From contig PUQB01000246.1 of the NCBI GenBank assembly GCA_003024785.1, positions 62,001 to 126,000 on the forward strand: a stretch of 64,000 nucleotides of DNA, in the 5' to 3' direction. Below are positions 31,390-43,576 of the stretch, piece by piece (position 1 is the stretch's first letter; every line of letters begins with the position of its first letter). This DNA is from Selaginella tamariscina. Lineage: Eukaryota; Streptophyta; Lycopodiopsida; Selaginellales; Selaginellaceae. The position numbers and the translations under genes were made by a program. The notes under the pieces were generated by a model that did not search any database, was not told the origin of the DNA, and saw nothing but the letters and a program-made list of their open reading frames with translations.

Positions 31390-32260
31390 CAGGCGTCAAT
31401 AGTAACATTGTTAAGTACAAGGCTCAATTAGTTGCAAAAGTCTATTCTCAAGTAGAGGGACTTGATTATAACGAGACTTCTTCTCCCCTTGTCAATCTCG
31501 CAGCACAAGAGAACTATAGCATTTCTCAATGGCGATCTTGAAGAAGAGATCTATATTCAACATCCTAAAGGCTTTGTCATTTAGGGACATGAGCATAAAG
31601 TTTATAGACTTCAAAAAGCTATCTTCGCGGCATTGGTATGCAAAAATGAACGGTTACCTTCTTTCTATCAACTTTGTCACTTCAACTGATACAAACATCT
31701 ATCTTCACAAGTTAAGTTCAACTTGCGTTTATTTAACTCTCTGACGACTATCTTCTCTTTGGTCCTACAAGGAAAGCATTGTAATAACTCAAATGTGAGC
31801 TACATGCACACTTTAAGATGGTGGATCTTGGACCAGCTCATTTTTGCTTAGGCATTGAGATCCTTTTAGATAAGTAGCAAGGCTCCATTCAGCTCTCCCA
31901 AAAGAAGTATATCAAAGAAATCCTCAAGAAGTTTGAGTTTGATGGGTTGAATGCAATAGTAACTCCTATGGAACCTAGCCTACATCTTAGCAAGGAACAA
32001 ATGTCCCAAACACTAGAAGAGAAGGCCGATGATGGGGAGTCTCGTGTACCTAATGGTTTGCACAAGGCCTGATATAGCCTTTGCAGTCGTGCAAGTTTGT
32101 TTCCCAATTTCTAGAAAATCATGGCTATGCTCACTGGTTGCAGTCAAGAGGATTTTTCGTTACCTCCAAGGGACTTGAAATTCACACTCACCTACAATGA
32201 AGTCCCTCAAGGTATTCATTTACTGGGATTTACATATGCAGATTTTGTAGGAGACATATT
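31390..32260 (+). mobile_element. Ty1/copia retrotransposon fossil, reverse transcriptase part
   Basis: Decayed pol fragment. The recognisable stretches are a KYKAQLVAKVYSQVEG-like segment (about 31415-31465) and FLNGDLEEEIYIQHPKGF (about 31525-31580), both hallmarks of copia reverse transcriptase. Weaker matches continue to about 32250. No long terminal repeats were paired. It is broken in several places and looks old. Confidence 0.75.
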
Positions 32261-32600
32261 ATGTATTTCTTTAGAGATTAGATTGATTTTTTTTAATGAA
32301 TAGTTTTACAAAATTAAAATAAATAAATTGTAAAATGAAGATCACCATTCGTAACTTGATTTTTAAAGCATTATAAATAATATATATAATTACCATTTTT
32401 AGTAATAAGTTTAAAAGATGACTTATTTGAGAATATATGATATTACTATATATACGTCAATTGTATTTATTCGTATCCACATTTTAATTATATCTATATT
32501 GTTGTATCACTTTATTTATATAGATATGTTTGACTGTTTATTGATTAATTTTAAGAAAAAAGTGTTCATAAATTTATATGGCATTACCACACAACAGCTC
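32261..32600. other. AT-rich spacer
   Basis: Plain AT-rich sequence between the copia fossil and the repeat/foldback region. Nothing recognisable. Confidence 0.5.
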
Positions 32601-32667
32601 GTGGATATAAATTTGCTTCTAGACGACTTCCTGGATCATCAGGGAAGTCTTAAGACACATACCGACG

Positions 32668-32871
32668 CAACTACCAAACCATCTTCTGCAGCAGTAGTAT
32701 TCATGGCCTTCCTCGCATAGTTGTAAGCAGCTACCAAACCCATTCTTCAAGCAGCAAAAGTGTTTCTTGGTTTCACCACACAACTGCAACCAAATCCATT
32801 CTTGAGCAGCAATAGGTGTGACTTAAACTTCGGTTTAAGTACACCTATTGCTGCCTCAAGAATGGATTTGG
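32668..32871. repeat. about 60-bp tandem units ending in a long foldback
   Basis: Three direct copies of a unit containing ACCAAAYCCATTCTTNNAGCAGCA (degenerate consensus) begin near 32668, 32728 and 32787, a period of about 60 bp. The third copy is followed at once by an inverted copy. Positions 32790-32828 and 32833-32871 pair almost perfectly over 39 bp (two single-base bulges) across a 4-base TTCG loop. Confidence 0.85.
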
Positions 32872-33240
32872 GTGCGTCCAGGAATGTGATAGCAACATCA
32901 AGTACTATTGCTGTCTGAAGAACCTGCAAAACGAGAGCGAGATATAATGCAAACTTTGATAATGGTTTTGTAGACTTACCTGTACGTGGAATCACTTGAG
33001 TCACTTCGTCCATCTTAGATCTCTTGTTCACAAAGACCACTGCAGATCAAAGAAACATCAGGCAAACTACAAAAACGAATGGAGGAAGATGGCAGATTCC
33101 CCTGATTATCAAGGTCTCGAGCACAGAACACAGAAAGAGAAGAGCATTCTATCGAACGACATCTCTTGAACAGCTGATCAAAACCAAACTCTATCCCAGG
33201 GCATGCTTTCTTCAGATCTGGCTTATAAACTCCTGTAAAT
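32740..33240 (-). other. coding-like minus-strand segment, unrecognised
   Basis: GC content is clearly higher than in surrounding DNA. On the minus strand an open frame of about 70 codons before about 33039 includes the stretch YKPDLKKACPGIEFGFDQLF. It is followed by two exon-like pieces: one bounded by CTGCAG and CAG|GTAAG (about 33039 to 32984, with KRSKMDEVTQVIPRT) and one after TTTTGCAG (about 32929 downward, with TAIVLDVAITFLDAPKSI). I do not recognise the product. It may be the remnant of a gene or of a transposable element; the foldback lies inside its 3' part. Confidence 0.35.
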
Positions 33241-33382
33241 GCTAATTTATTTCTCGTTTTATAAAGTAGACTATAAACATTTAAAAGTTTGTATAGTTAG
33301 AGTTAAACCAATAATCATGCTTGTTTATTATGTTTATAATAATAATATTAAACAAAAAAACTTAATTAAAACTAATAATTAA

Positions 33383-33599
33383 TTACTCAAAAACTTCATT
33401 TAAACTCATTACTCTTCCAAGTTCAATAGACTTCTGTGCAGCCACTCCAACAGCCACAGAAAGAAGCCCATCATATAAACTCACAGCAGGACTGTGTTCT
33501 CCATGTGTTTTCACAGACTCTATAAACTCCAGGTGCTCCAAATAACTCGAACCATGATGCAATCCTTCGTATCTATATATATATATATATACATGTGTG

Positions 33600-33643
<44 letters not shown>

Positions 33644-35134
33644 AAAGAGTTTAACTTACTTGATTCTGTTATCATATACTTTGATTGATTCAACCTTTTG
33701 TTTACCACCACTTCGTTTGCCAACTCTAACAATGTTATCTGGTACAAATGCCTCAACCTACAGTAATGCATTATGAATGACGTATATTTATTATTAAACT
33801 TATTAGTTTATTAATTAAATTAAGTATATAATTAATTTTATATAATACTTACTTTACCAATGTTTCCTGTAACACAAATCTCTTGTTCATTCTGGCTGCC
33901 TTCGGCAAACATACAAAGATCAAGCATTCCACGTGCTCCATTACTATACTCAACAATAACGTATGCATTGTCGATAATATCTGGAACCTGAGAGAATATA
34001 AATAAACATTAAATATTATATAATATTAATTATTTATTATATATACACATATGTGTGTACATATGTGTGTGTGTGTAACCTTTCCATCGTAGACTTCATC
34101 GAGGTGGTTTACATCTTGAGCGCCAGAAGCAAGGACACGAACAGGCTCAGAATGAGGTCCAATAATAAGATTCATTAAGTCGAAGAAATGGCAGCATTTC
34201 TCAACCAATGTTCCACCCGTGTTTTTGTTAAACCGGTTCCAGTTATGAACCTATAAATTAATTAGTTTATTTAAAACATTTGTTTAAAATATTTATTTAA
34301 AATATTTGGGAAAAAAACTATACTTATTATGAATTAAGATTCATAACACAATTTATTTAATTTAGTGTAATAAATAAATACTAATTAATTAATCAAATTA
34401 TTCAGTATTTATACGTTTGTTGTGCTTACCTTGACTAGAAATGGGAACCTGTGCTCACGGATGGCTACCATTTTCACAGATCCAACGGCTCCAGATTTAA
34501 CTTCTTTGATCAGACGTGCAACTGGAGGCATGTATCTGTACTCTAGACCAACTTGTAACAGTATATCTGGACGCCCCTTTGCTGCTTCTAGAACCTATAT
34601 ATATACACACAACACATATATTGTTATCCGATGGATATGGATGTGTGCGTGCGTGCGTGCGTGTGTGTTACCTGTTTGCAACTGGCAATAGTGGTACAAA
34701 GTGGTTTTTCCACAAGTACGTGGTGAGTCCGAGGATGCTTAAGAATATCCAAAAGAATCGAACCATGAGTCATATTAGGTGTTGATATAACTATACATCG
34801 CAACATCCACTATCCATTAATGCTTTATGATCCTCAAACACCTGCTTCCAAACATTCATATATTGTATATATCATATATATATATAGAGAGAGGGAGAGA
34901 GAGGGAGAGAGAGAGGGAGAGAGAGATGAGTGTACGGACCTTGAGTTGAGTGATGTGTACGGACTCTGCAATGGCAACGGCGGCTTGTCTGGAAGGCTCA
35001 AATGTATCGGCAATGGCAACGACGCGGGCATCTTGAAGGTTTGACAAGTTGAGAATATGCTCTCTTCCCATCATCCCCACCCCAACAATCCCATATTTCA
35101 CCACAGAATTCTCCTCAAAACAGCTCTGTACCAT
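33383..35134 (-). CDS. Gfo/Idh/MocA family NAD(P)-dependent oxidoreductase
   Basis: Predicted sugar or inositol dehydrogenase-like oxidoreductase; the substrate is not predictable. Exons on the minus strand: 34940-35134, 34672-34841, 34430-34594, 34080-34250, 33853-33987, 33660-33757, 33383-33572, about 375 residues, the usual family length. The N-terminus has a Rossmann motif [15 protein letters not shown], then [15 protein letters not shown], then [10 protein letters not shown], the conserved E-K-P of the family. The C-terminal domain includes the VHNWNRF...[16 protein letters not shown] segment with the conserved H-x3-D pattern (HFFDL), and the protein ends SLNEVFE. Splice junctions are all in phase. 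One base is missing in exon 2 before VISTPNMTH. No transit or signal peptide is evident, so a cytosolic location is likely. A partial decayed copy lies at 38848-39092. Confidence 0.88.
33577..33641. repeat. compound microsatellite (TA)n-(TG)n
   Basis: TA repeats then TG repeats in the last intron of the oxidoreductase gene. Confidence 0.9.
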
Positions 35135-36164
35135 TTTGTATATAGATTTTTTCTTTCTTATGTAATTATGATGAGGAAAAGAAATGTGTGCCTTTTGTTT
35201 ACACGTATTTGATCGTGTTCACGCTTCTCTCTTGTTGAGTATACAAAGGAGGAAGAAAGAGGATATACTTTATATATATTCTCATTTGACTGCTGGCATA
35301 TTCTTGAGGATATTATTGTTCAATGTACCTGGACATAGAATGCTATAAAACAAGATAATATATAAAAATCAAGAATTCATCGTAAACGACATTGTAATTA
35401 TTAAAATACAGTCTTAATATAATAATGAGAAATACTATGTTATTATATACTTCAAATGTTATGCATATACGTATTCATTTATACCCAAGGAATATATATA
35501 TTAACTATAAAAAGTTGAATATTAACATAAACCCAAAGAAAATATATGTATTATATATATAATGTACACAGTATATGTACAGTACAGATGTACACGTGTA
35601 GGCAGGTGTACATCAACTTCTGTTTACAGAATGCACCTTCACCAGCTCAGTTTAAACTCTTCCCAGAAACTTATGTATTGGAAAACTTTACATTATGATA
35701 TTTTTTTTAATTAAATATATTAGTTTTTAGTTTGAATACAAATATATTAATTAATTTGATTATACTAAGAATAGCTAATAAAACTAAATCGCATTAAATA
35801 GGTCCGTTTTACTATGTCATTAGATCAATATGTATGAATCAAGGGTTTCACACATTGTTGTCACAGGGTCAAGCATAGAAAGGTAAGTTTCACATTTTTA
35901 TTTAACTTGTTTATAAATCTTTTATTTGATGTTGACTTCTATTGCAATTTCTTAATAAAATTTAATCTAATTCTCTTACCATCAATTACAGTTCTGTCAA
36001 TGTATATATAATAATAATATTAATATATATGAAGTTTTTATTGTCTCTGTGTGTACATGTATGTACACATGTAATATATATGTCTAAAAAATTGGTAATA
36101 ACTTGTAAGTGTTACATATATATGATAAAGTGTGTACTGCTGTGATATTCTCTTGACCCATCTG

Positions 36165-36207
<43 letters not shown>

Positions 36208-36256
36208 TACATAAACACGCAATACACACACAAACACGTATATAAGTGTGTACAGG
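35135..36256. promoter_or_regulatory. divergent intergenic region, oxidoreductase and RING copy A
   Basis: 1.1 kb between the oxidoreductase start (-) and RING gene copy A (+), so it must contain both promoters. It is AT-rich, with a (TC)n-(AC)n array at about 36164-36208 just upstream of the copy A start. No motif stands out, and no extra gene is seen. Confidence 0.4.
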
Positions 36257-36549
36257 ATGGATTCGGAGTCATCACAGGAGGAACAAAGCATGGAATTAAC
36301 AGCGAAAGAGCTGGTTATTCGGCGAGGAAACCGGCAAAAACGCCGCAGATGAAGAGGTGGATGAAGGATATATGGGGCGATGGCCAAAGGACGCCAAGAG
36401 TGGCTATCGCATCAACCGTCTAAGTGACGAGCACAGGCTAGAGCTTCTGGAGCTCCATGGTACGGTCTATAACAAGCCTCTACGGAAAGATGGAACCGTG
36501 CCTATGTGCTTTGCTAGAGGATTTGCTGCTCTTAAGAACGGCCAAAAGG

Positions 36550-36585
<36 letters not shown>

Positions 36586-37019
36586 CACACACGCACCACG
36601 CACGCACGCACGTTGTTAACATGCTGTTATACACAAGGTGGATTTCTCGGGGTTTGGAAAGAAAAGGATTGAAGAAGTGAGTATCCAACAGAAGATGAGT
36701 AATAAGAAGAGACGTAGAAGTGAGTCAGGTGTGTGTGTATATATACACTAATCGTAGTAAATTATGTAGTAAGTTTAATTAAATAATTTTAAGTTTTGAT
36801 TATGATCAATATATAATACAATGTACATACTGCTTTAGCTACTGTGGTTTTTTTTTTTTATGCAGCACTTGCATTGGACTTGGACGGTGATGATCCAAGC
36901 CAAATGGACGACCCAGATTTCAAACACTGGGTTGCACGGTGCAATGAAGAGATTGAACAGGAGATGGCTAGGCAGAAGCAGATTGTTTCGGTACTATATA
37001 TATATATATATATATATAG

Positions 37020-37053
<34 letters not shown>

Positions 37054-37912
37054 AAATACAAAATATGTGTGAATACAGGAACTAGAAGAAGCAGAGAAGA
37101 GGTACCAAACATCCCACGTGGAATACGAGACACTAACTAGGCTGATAATAAATGCTAATTACGAGCTTGGAACAGACATAAAACCTAACTCGAACACTAA
37201 CCCTCTGGAACAACACATAATTAAGCACCGAAACAAGGCCGGACAGGAAAAAGAAATATTCAAAACCAAGGTAAACTCTTTTATTTTTAATAAACTAATT
37301 TATTTAATTTTATTATTAATATTTGTAAGTTTATTAAATGTGTTTTTTAATAAACTAATTATTTAATTTTATTATAATATTTGTAAGTTTATTAAATGTG
37401 TGCTTTCTAAGGTTGAGACACTCAAGACAAGTTTGTATGAGTGTGAATACAAGTTAGAGAGCATGAAGAAGAAGAAAGAGATAATGAGGAGGTCAAATCG
37501 GGAATTATTAATAAAACTTTGCCGGCCAAGTTTCCGGGGGCACTCTAAAACGGCCGTCGGAAGTTCACTTGAGCTGGTGAAGGTCGGCAGTTGTGCTTTC
37601 TGTAAACAGGAGTTTGATGTGGAGCATCTACCGGCAGCACTTCTTACGCCGTGCCTACACGTGTACCATCTGTACTGTGCTTTCCATGCATTTAACTGTG
37701 AAGATCCCGTGTGTGCTGAAATGGATTGTCGGAAGGATATACCTCCGCATATTCTCAAAGACATGGGCTTCAAAGGCAAAGGTGTGTGTATATGTGTGTG
37801 TGTGTTCAGTATATGGTATAGCACATTGTACATACGCCAAGCCCAAACATAAAAGTAGAAGCTCCGGGTATGTGCTGACAATTGTGTGTATAATGTGTAT
37901 GTGCGTGCGTGC

Positions 37913-37943
<31 letters not shown>

Positions 37944-38112
37944 TACATCCAGGAGCTTATATGTTTGTTTGCTTGTGAGTGCAGATGGTGATGACCATTG
38001 TGTAGTGGTTGAACTTGACGAGGTAGGCTATTCGTGAAATGTATATTAACACACACACACACACACATATTGTATATAACAAAATTACGTTTATTTATTT
38101 CAGACACCTTGA
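36257..38112 (+). CDS. WGD-domain RING-H2 protein, copy A (unrecognised family)
   Basis: Likely a RING-type E3 ubiquitin ligase by its C-terminal zinc finger; the family is not one I recognise. Exons: 36257-36548, 36638-36728, 36866-36990, 37079-37270, 37412-37781, 37985-38022, 38104-38112. Domains in order: an N-terminal module of about 85 residues with MKRWMKDIWGD, then PKDAKSGYRI, ending VPMCFARGFAALKNGQK; a basic patch (NKKRRR) that could be a nuclear signal; an acidic joint; a coiled coil (EELEEAEKRY-like through LESMKKKKEIM); and RING-H2 with CAFC, then TPCLHVYHLYC, then CEDPVCAEMDC. A short acidic tail (DGDD) follows. Two single-base gaps in exon 1 disturb the frame before and after the WGD core; exons 2-7 are clean. 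It is the best preserved of three local copies. Confidence 0.8.
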
Positions 38113-38847
38113 ACGAAGATCTTAGGAATGTCCATGTTTTCTTTGGGTTTATGTTAATCATGACTTCAAAATATAGTTTATTTTCTTAAGTCAATATAGT
38201 ACTTCAATAATGTTATACAAAACTTAAAGATACTTATTGAAATATGCTCTGTATAGTAGACAGCGTATATGTGTATACATGTCATTGCATTTAGATACAT
38301 ACATTTATATACAAAGGAGGGAATCAGTAATTACACACTCGATCTCAGCTACACAATATGCATATAGATGGTAAGTGTGTGTGTGTGTGCCCGTGGAATT
38401 GAAACGTAATTTTTACCTTGGTTTTAAAATGCTTTGGACATTTAAGTATATAATAAAAAAGTATTTTTCATTATTATTAAAATATTTATTAATTATAATT
38501 GGATACTTCTGTATTGTAAATCTGGCAGTTTTGAATATAGAAAAACCGATATTTTGATAATTATAATATGTTTGAAGTAAAATATATTTCGACTGTAAAT
38601 ACTCATTTGATTTATTATAATTTGCAACTCATAAGAATCGAACTCCGCGATGACAATTCTATTTCTAAATATTAATATTTTTTTTTCATCTTTTAATTTT
38701 TTAATTAAATTCATCTTTGATTAAGCTAGAATATCAAAGTGAATTTCAAATAATTATAAATGAATTTAAAAATAAGCAGTATTATTGTTAGGAGCCATTA
38801 TAAGAAAGAAAAAATAATTATATATATTTATAACTAATTAATTTACA
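38113..38847. other. AT-rich intergenic region
   Basis: Downstream flank of RING copy A, AT-rich with a short TG run at about 38373-38388. No gene seen. Confidence 0.5.
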
Positions 38848-39092
38848 GGTTTAACAAAAACAGGGGATGAACATCATTTTTTGACTTAATGAATCTTATT
38901 ATTGGACTGAACCTGTTCGTGTTCTTGCTTCTGGTGTAAACCAGGAAAGGTTATATATATATATATATATCACACACACACACACTTTACATATTGTATA
39001 TGTGTGTATATATATACACACATATGTACAGGTACGAAGGATTGGATATTGAACGTGGAAGAGTAATAAGCTTAAACGAAGTTCTTGAATAA
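38848..39092 (+). pseudogene. partial relic of the Gfo/Idh/MocA oxidoreductase
   Basis: Matches exon 4 of the gene at 33383-35134 (words TTTAACAAAAACA, GACTTAATGAATCTTATTAT, CCTGTTCGTGTTCTTGCTTC), then a TA/AC-rich intron-like stretch ending ACAG (39031). After that comes a shortened last exon reading YEGLDIERGRVISLNEVLE and a stop at 39090-39092. Intervening exons and most of the last exon are gone. Keeping an intron-like spacer with an AG acceptor shows it arose by DNA duplication, not reverse transcription. It lies on the opposite strand from its parent, about 4 kb away. Confidence 0.85.
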
Positions 39093-39573
39093 TTAACTTT
39101 TGATAAATATTAATTTAGTATAAGTTTTACTTGACATTTGTTATTAATATAACATTAATAATTGTTCAATCGTGCTTTTATAAGTTAAATTTTATTAACG
39201 TCAAAGTCTATATCAATACTAAGAAAGAAATAATACATTTTCATTATAATTATTATAAGTTTTATTTGGTAAGAACACTCATTTAATAATACGTGAAAGC
39301 TTCAGTGACACTCGATTCACTCTTTGTTTTTAATTTAAAAAAATAATACTCTAGAATTGTTGTTTTGGTTGAAGGAAAATAATAAAACTCTTATAAGAAT
39401 AATTATTATAAAATTATGAAATTTAAATTTTTTAATTATAGATTCCTTTATTCAATTAAGTTCACTTCAGCCCTTCTTAAACCTTATTACTTACATATAT
39501 ATAATTAACTTACTATTATTCACCTAAGCATGTTAAAAACATTTATGATTTGAGAATCTATTAGTCTCTCTCT

Positions 39574-39661
<88 letters not shown>

Positions 39662-39895
39662 TGTGAATAATAATATATAAGTAGATCAAAAGTACATACA
39701 TATCCACATAAGAACATTTAGGTAGATAAAACACTCACATTCTTTTCTTACGTAAATCAATAAATATTTGGTACTACATAAATAATTAACATAAGCTATA
39801 TAAATACATTAATATGTAATATATATGTCAAGTAAATCATTATTTTGCTCATATATACTTCTACGGTGCGTGCGTGTGTGTGTTAATATACATAC

Positions 39896-39973
<78 letters not shown>

Positions 39974-40456
39974 ACTTTTCTTTTTTCTTTCTTTAGTTAA
40001 TTTCATGTATTATAAAAGTATTTACAAAAGCATACACACAATATAAAGTGTGTGTGTGTGTGTGTATATATACACTTCCTATTGAAGGAATGGGATTTAA
40101 ATGTGAAAATGATTATTCTGTAAATAAGTAACAAAATAAAACACATAAAGAAGATTAGCAGTGGCTTACATAATTAATTGAAATAAGTGTATAATTAAAA
40201 GTTTATTATGTTGGCTTTATTAAGTAAATCTGTTATGTTGAATTTTATTTAATTATTAATCAGATAGAAAAGTTTACACTGCTACTAAACCCATAAAATT
40301 ATATTTATAATGATATAAAATTGATATATTATGCTTTCACTTCATGACTATATAAAAAACATCTCAAACCGCTATAGCAGCACGAGCTTAAATCTTAACG
40401 TTTACTTCAACATAACTAAATGTTAAAAGAAAATATCATGTATTTAAAGCCGTAGC

Positions 40457-40498
<42 letters not shown>

Positions 40499-40796
40499 AC
40501 ATTAAAACTGAGACAGATACATAAATAAGATAATAAGTTCGTGGAATATTCAACAAAATCTTCAGCCCACTACAAGATTTAATATGTTAGTCATCCAATA
40601 TATTATATTATTTTCTGTTTTATAAATTTATAAACACAATTTTTATAAATAAGAAATTAAGAGAATTGACTTAGTACTCAATATCAACTAATAGGCAGTA
40701 GTCATTATAATCTTAAATAAATATTACATAGTAATATTATTAAAATATATAATACCAATTTATCTCTCTTTCTCACACACACATAGCACATACTCA
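39093..40796. other. AT-rich intergenic region with large microsatellites
   Basis: Contains (TA)n-(GA)n at about 39573-39656 and again (TA)n-(GA)n at about 39908-39966, plus (TA)n at about 40460-40495. No coding signal. Confidence 0.6.
39573..39656. repeat. compound microsatellite (TA)n-(GA)n
   Basis: About 26 bp of TA repeats followed by about 57 bp of pure GA repeats. Confidence 0.95.
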
Positions 40797-40945
40797 GAGC
40801 TTCTACGTTTTGCGTTTGGGCTTGGCGTATGTACATTGTGATTTACCATATACTGAAGATATAAAACACACACACCACAATATACACAGTATATGTCTAC
40901 ATGCCTTTGAGAATATGCAGAGGTATATCCTTTTGACAATTTATG
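40797..40945 (-). pseudogene. inverted relic of the RING gene 3' part
   Basis: On the minus strand this matches copy A from its late RING exon into the following intron (about 37725-37860). Shared words include AAGGATATACCTC, GCATATTCTCAAAG, TATATGGT, CATACGCCAAGCCCAAAC and AGAAGCTC. The rest of the gene is absent. It ends almost exactly where the 500-bp MITE begins (40981). Confidence 0.8.
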
Positions 40946-40980
40946 GATGTTACAACTGTTACATATATCATATTTTTTTT

Positions 40981-41480
40981 AGGAAAAATTACATTTATAC
41001 CCCTGAAATTTATTATATTTTATATATACCCCTTATAAGATTTATATTACAGATATATACCTTTGAAACTTCAATTTAAAACTTCATAAATTTCAAAATT
41101 AAAAATTAAAAAACATTTTTAAAAAATCAATAAAAATTTATAATTAATTTGTATTTTATTATATTTAGGTTCAAAACAATTATTAAACATATATATCACA
41201 ATATAATATAATTATTTTTAAAAATATTCCATTTCTTACTATGACAATTTTTTAATATTTAACATTTAATAATCTTTAATTATTTCATTTGTAATATTTT
41301 ATAAATTAAAAATAAAATTAATTAATACTGTTATTTTAAAAGTTAAAATATTATGATTGAAGTTTTTAAAGAATATATATAAATTTAGAATTTTAAAAAG
41401 AATATATAAGTAAATATAAAATTTCTAGAGGTATATATGTAAATACAATAAATTTCAGGAGTATAAATATAATTTTTCCT
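40981..41480. mobile_element. MITE-like element with about 60-bp TIRs
   Basis: Exactly 500 bp. The left end begins AGGAAAAATTACATTTATAC and the right end is the reverse complement of AGGAAAAATTATATTTATAC; pairing continues with few mismatches for about 60 bp through CCTGAAATTTATT and ATATATACC. The interior is AT-rich and non-coding. No exact target duplication is clear (flanks TTTTTTTT and TATTTATA). It is a non-autonomous terminal-inverted-repeat element, superfamily unknown. Confidence 0.85.
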
Positions 41481-42293
41481 TATTTATAACGTACATTTAC
41501 TTATCAGTTTAGGTTGGGAGTATAGTTTTAGATACATAATAATAAATAAATTTATATATATGTATAAATGAAGTTGATTTACTTGTAGTAAAGAAAACAC
41601 AGACTATTTTTTATTAAAAAAAAACTGCAGTTTAAAGTCAACAACAAATATAATGTGAAACTTTTTATTCATACATCAAGAAATTTTTTTTTTAACAATC
41701 TCAATATAATTATACTTAGTAATTAAATCAATATATCTAATATACTTGTATTCATGCTGAAAACTAATATATTTAATAAGTAAATCTTCATAATACATAT
41801 AACTCTAAATTTTGCCACCAAATTATGAAACGAATGGTTCATATACAGATTCTGGTAAGAATATAAATAAAAATTTCAATTTTTATAACTAGCAATTAGT
41901 TTCTGAATCAATGTTAATTTGAAAAATGTTTCTTATGTAATTCAGTGTTAATTGTATAACGTTGACACGCTACACACGGCTTAATTAAATAAATTCATTG
42001 TTATTTAATTATAATCAAAATTTGTAGAAAAATAAAAGTTAAACTATTTCTTTTAGTATTTTTTGAAACGAGCTTCCTAGCAAAACTCGAGATTAGATAA
42101 CATTAGTTTAAAACTATTAAAATAGGAAAGTCCTTTGCATTATGACACTCTTTAAATGATATATTTATAATGATAAGAAATACTAATATAAATATTATAG
42201 ATAACCTGTTTGGATGAACTATATATATGTGTGTGTAACGCACACACACATATAATAAGTTTACTTTTTTATAAAAAATAATTATTATTATTA
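41481..42293. other. AT-rich intergenic region
   Basis: Flank between the MITE and the 3' end of RING copy B. No coding signal or clear repeat. Confidence 0.5.
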
Positions 42294-43535
42294 TTAATCA
42301 ATATCAACTAACACGCAATCTTCATCACCATCTGTACCTGAATAAACTAATAAACTTATATAGTTATATACAAATATATAAAATAATGGTTATATACATA
42401 TATTTGAAATATTTACCGTTGTCAAAGCCCAATTCCGCAAGGATATTCTGAGGAATATCCTGACCACATTCAGCACACACGGGCTTATCGCAGTTGAACA
42501 CGTGGAGTGCACAATACAGATGGTATACGTGAAAGCACGGCGTGAGAAGTGCCGCGGGAGGATATTCCGGGACGAAAACCTGCTTACAAACTGCACAACT
42601 GCCCACGTGGACAAGCTCAAGATTTCCGGCGGGATTTTCAGGCGATGGCCGGTAAGCAGGTCGCCGGAGTTTGACCCATATTTCCGTCTTTGACTTTTCT
42701 AACATAGCCTTCCTCTTCTTAATGGAGTCCAGCTTGGTTTCACATTCGGACAAGCTCACCTTGAGCCTTTGAATCTGTAAAATAATTTATTAATTTAATT
42801 AAATTAATTTTGATATCTTAATTTTATTAATACTATTGTTAATATTATAAATTCACAGTTTATATACTTTGGTTTCCCAATAATGTGTTTATAGTATAAT
42901 GTATACATGTTAATTAAATGTAAATATATACCTTAGCTTCTAAGGAATCCCTTTCCTGTTGAGCCTTGTTCATATGTTTAATTATCTTGCTCAAGGAGGC
43001 TTACATCAACGTCCGGTTCGTGTTTCACATTAACCAGCTTAGAAAACGCCTGATATTCTACTAAATATACCCCGGATTTATTCTCAGCCTCCCCTATTTC
43101 CTGTAAATATATTTTTATATTAAACTAATTTCTTTATTATTTATTTTATATTGAAATATGTATATATATATATTTATTAAATATTACCAGAAGAATCTGT
43201 TTGTGCTTAGCCTCTCCCTGTGCAATCTCTTCATTACACCCGTCAATCCACTCCTTCAGATCTGGATCGTCCATTTGATTAACTAAACAAATAAAAGCAT
43301 TAATAACTAATTTACGTTATTAAATATTTTTATTATATATGTATATATGTGTGTGTGTGTGTCTACATATTCTCTCTCTCTCTCTCTCACCACACACACA
43401 CACACACTATATGTATACCTCGTTTGTTCTTGGCCCTTGCAGTGTTTTCAGTTTCAGTGTCCTCTTTGTTACGAGTCTTTCTATTCCACGTCTCCCTTTT
43501 CCTCTTCCCAAAATTCACCTATACACATCAATATG

Positions 43536-43576
<41 letters not shown>

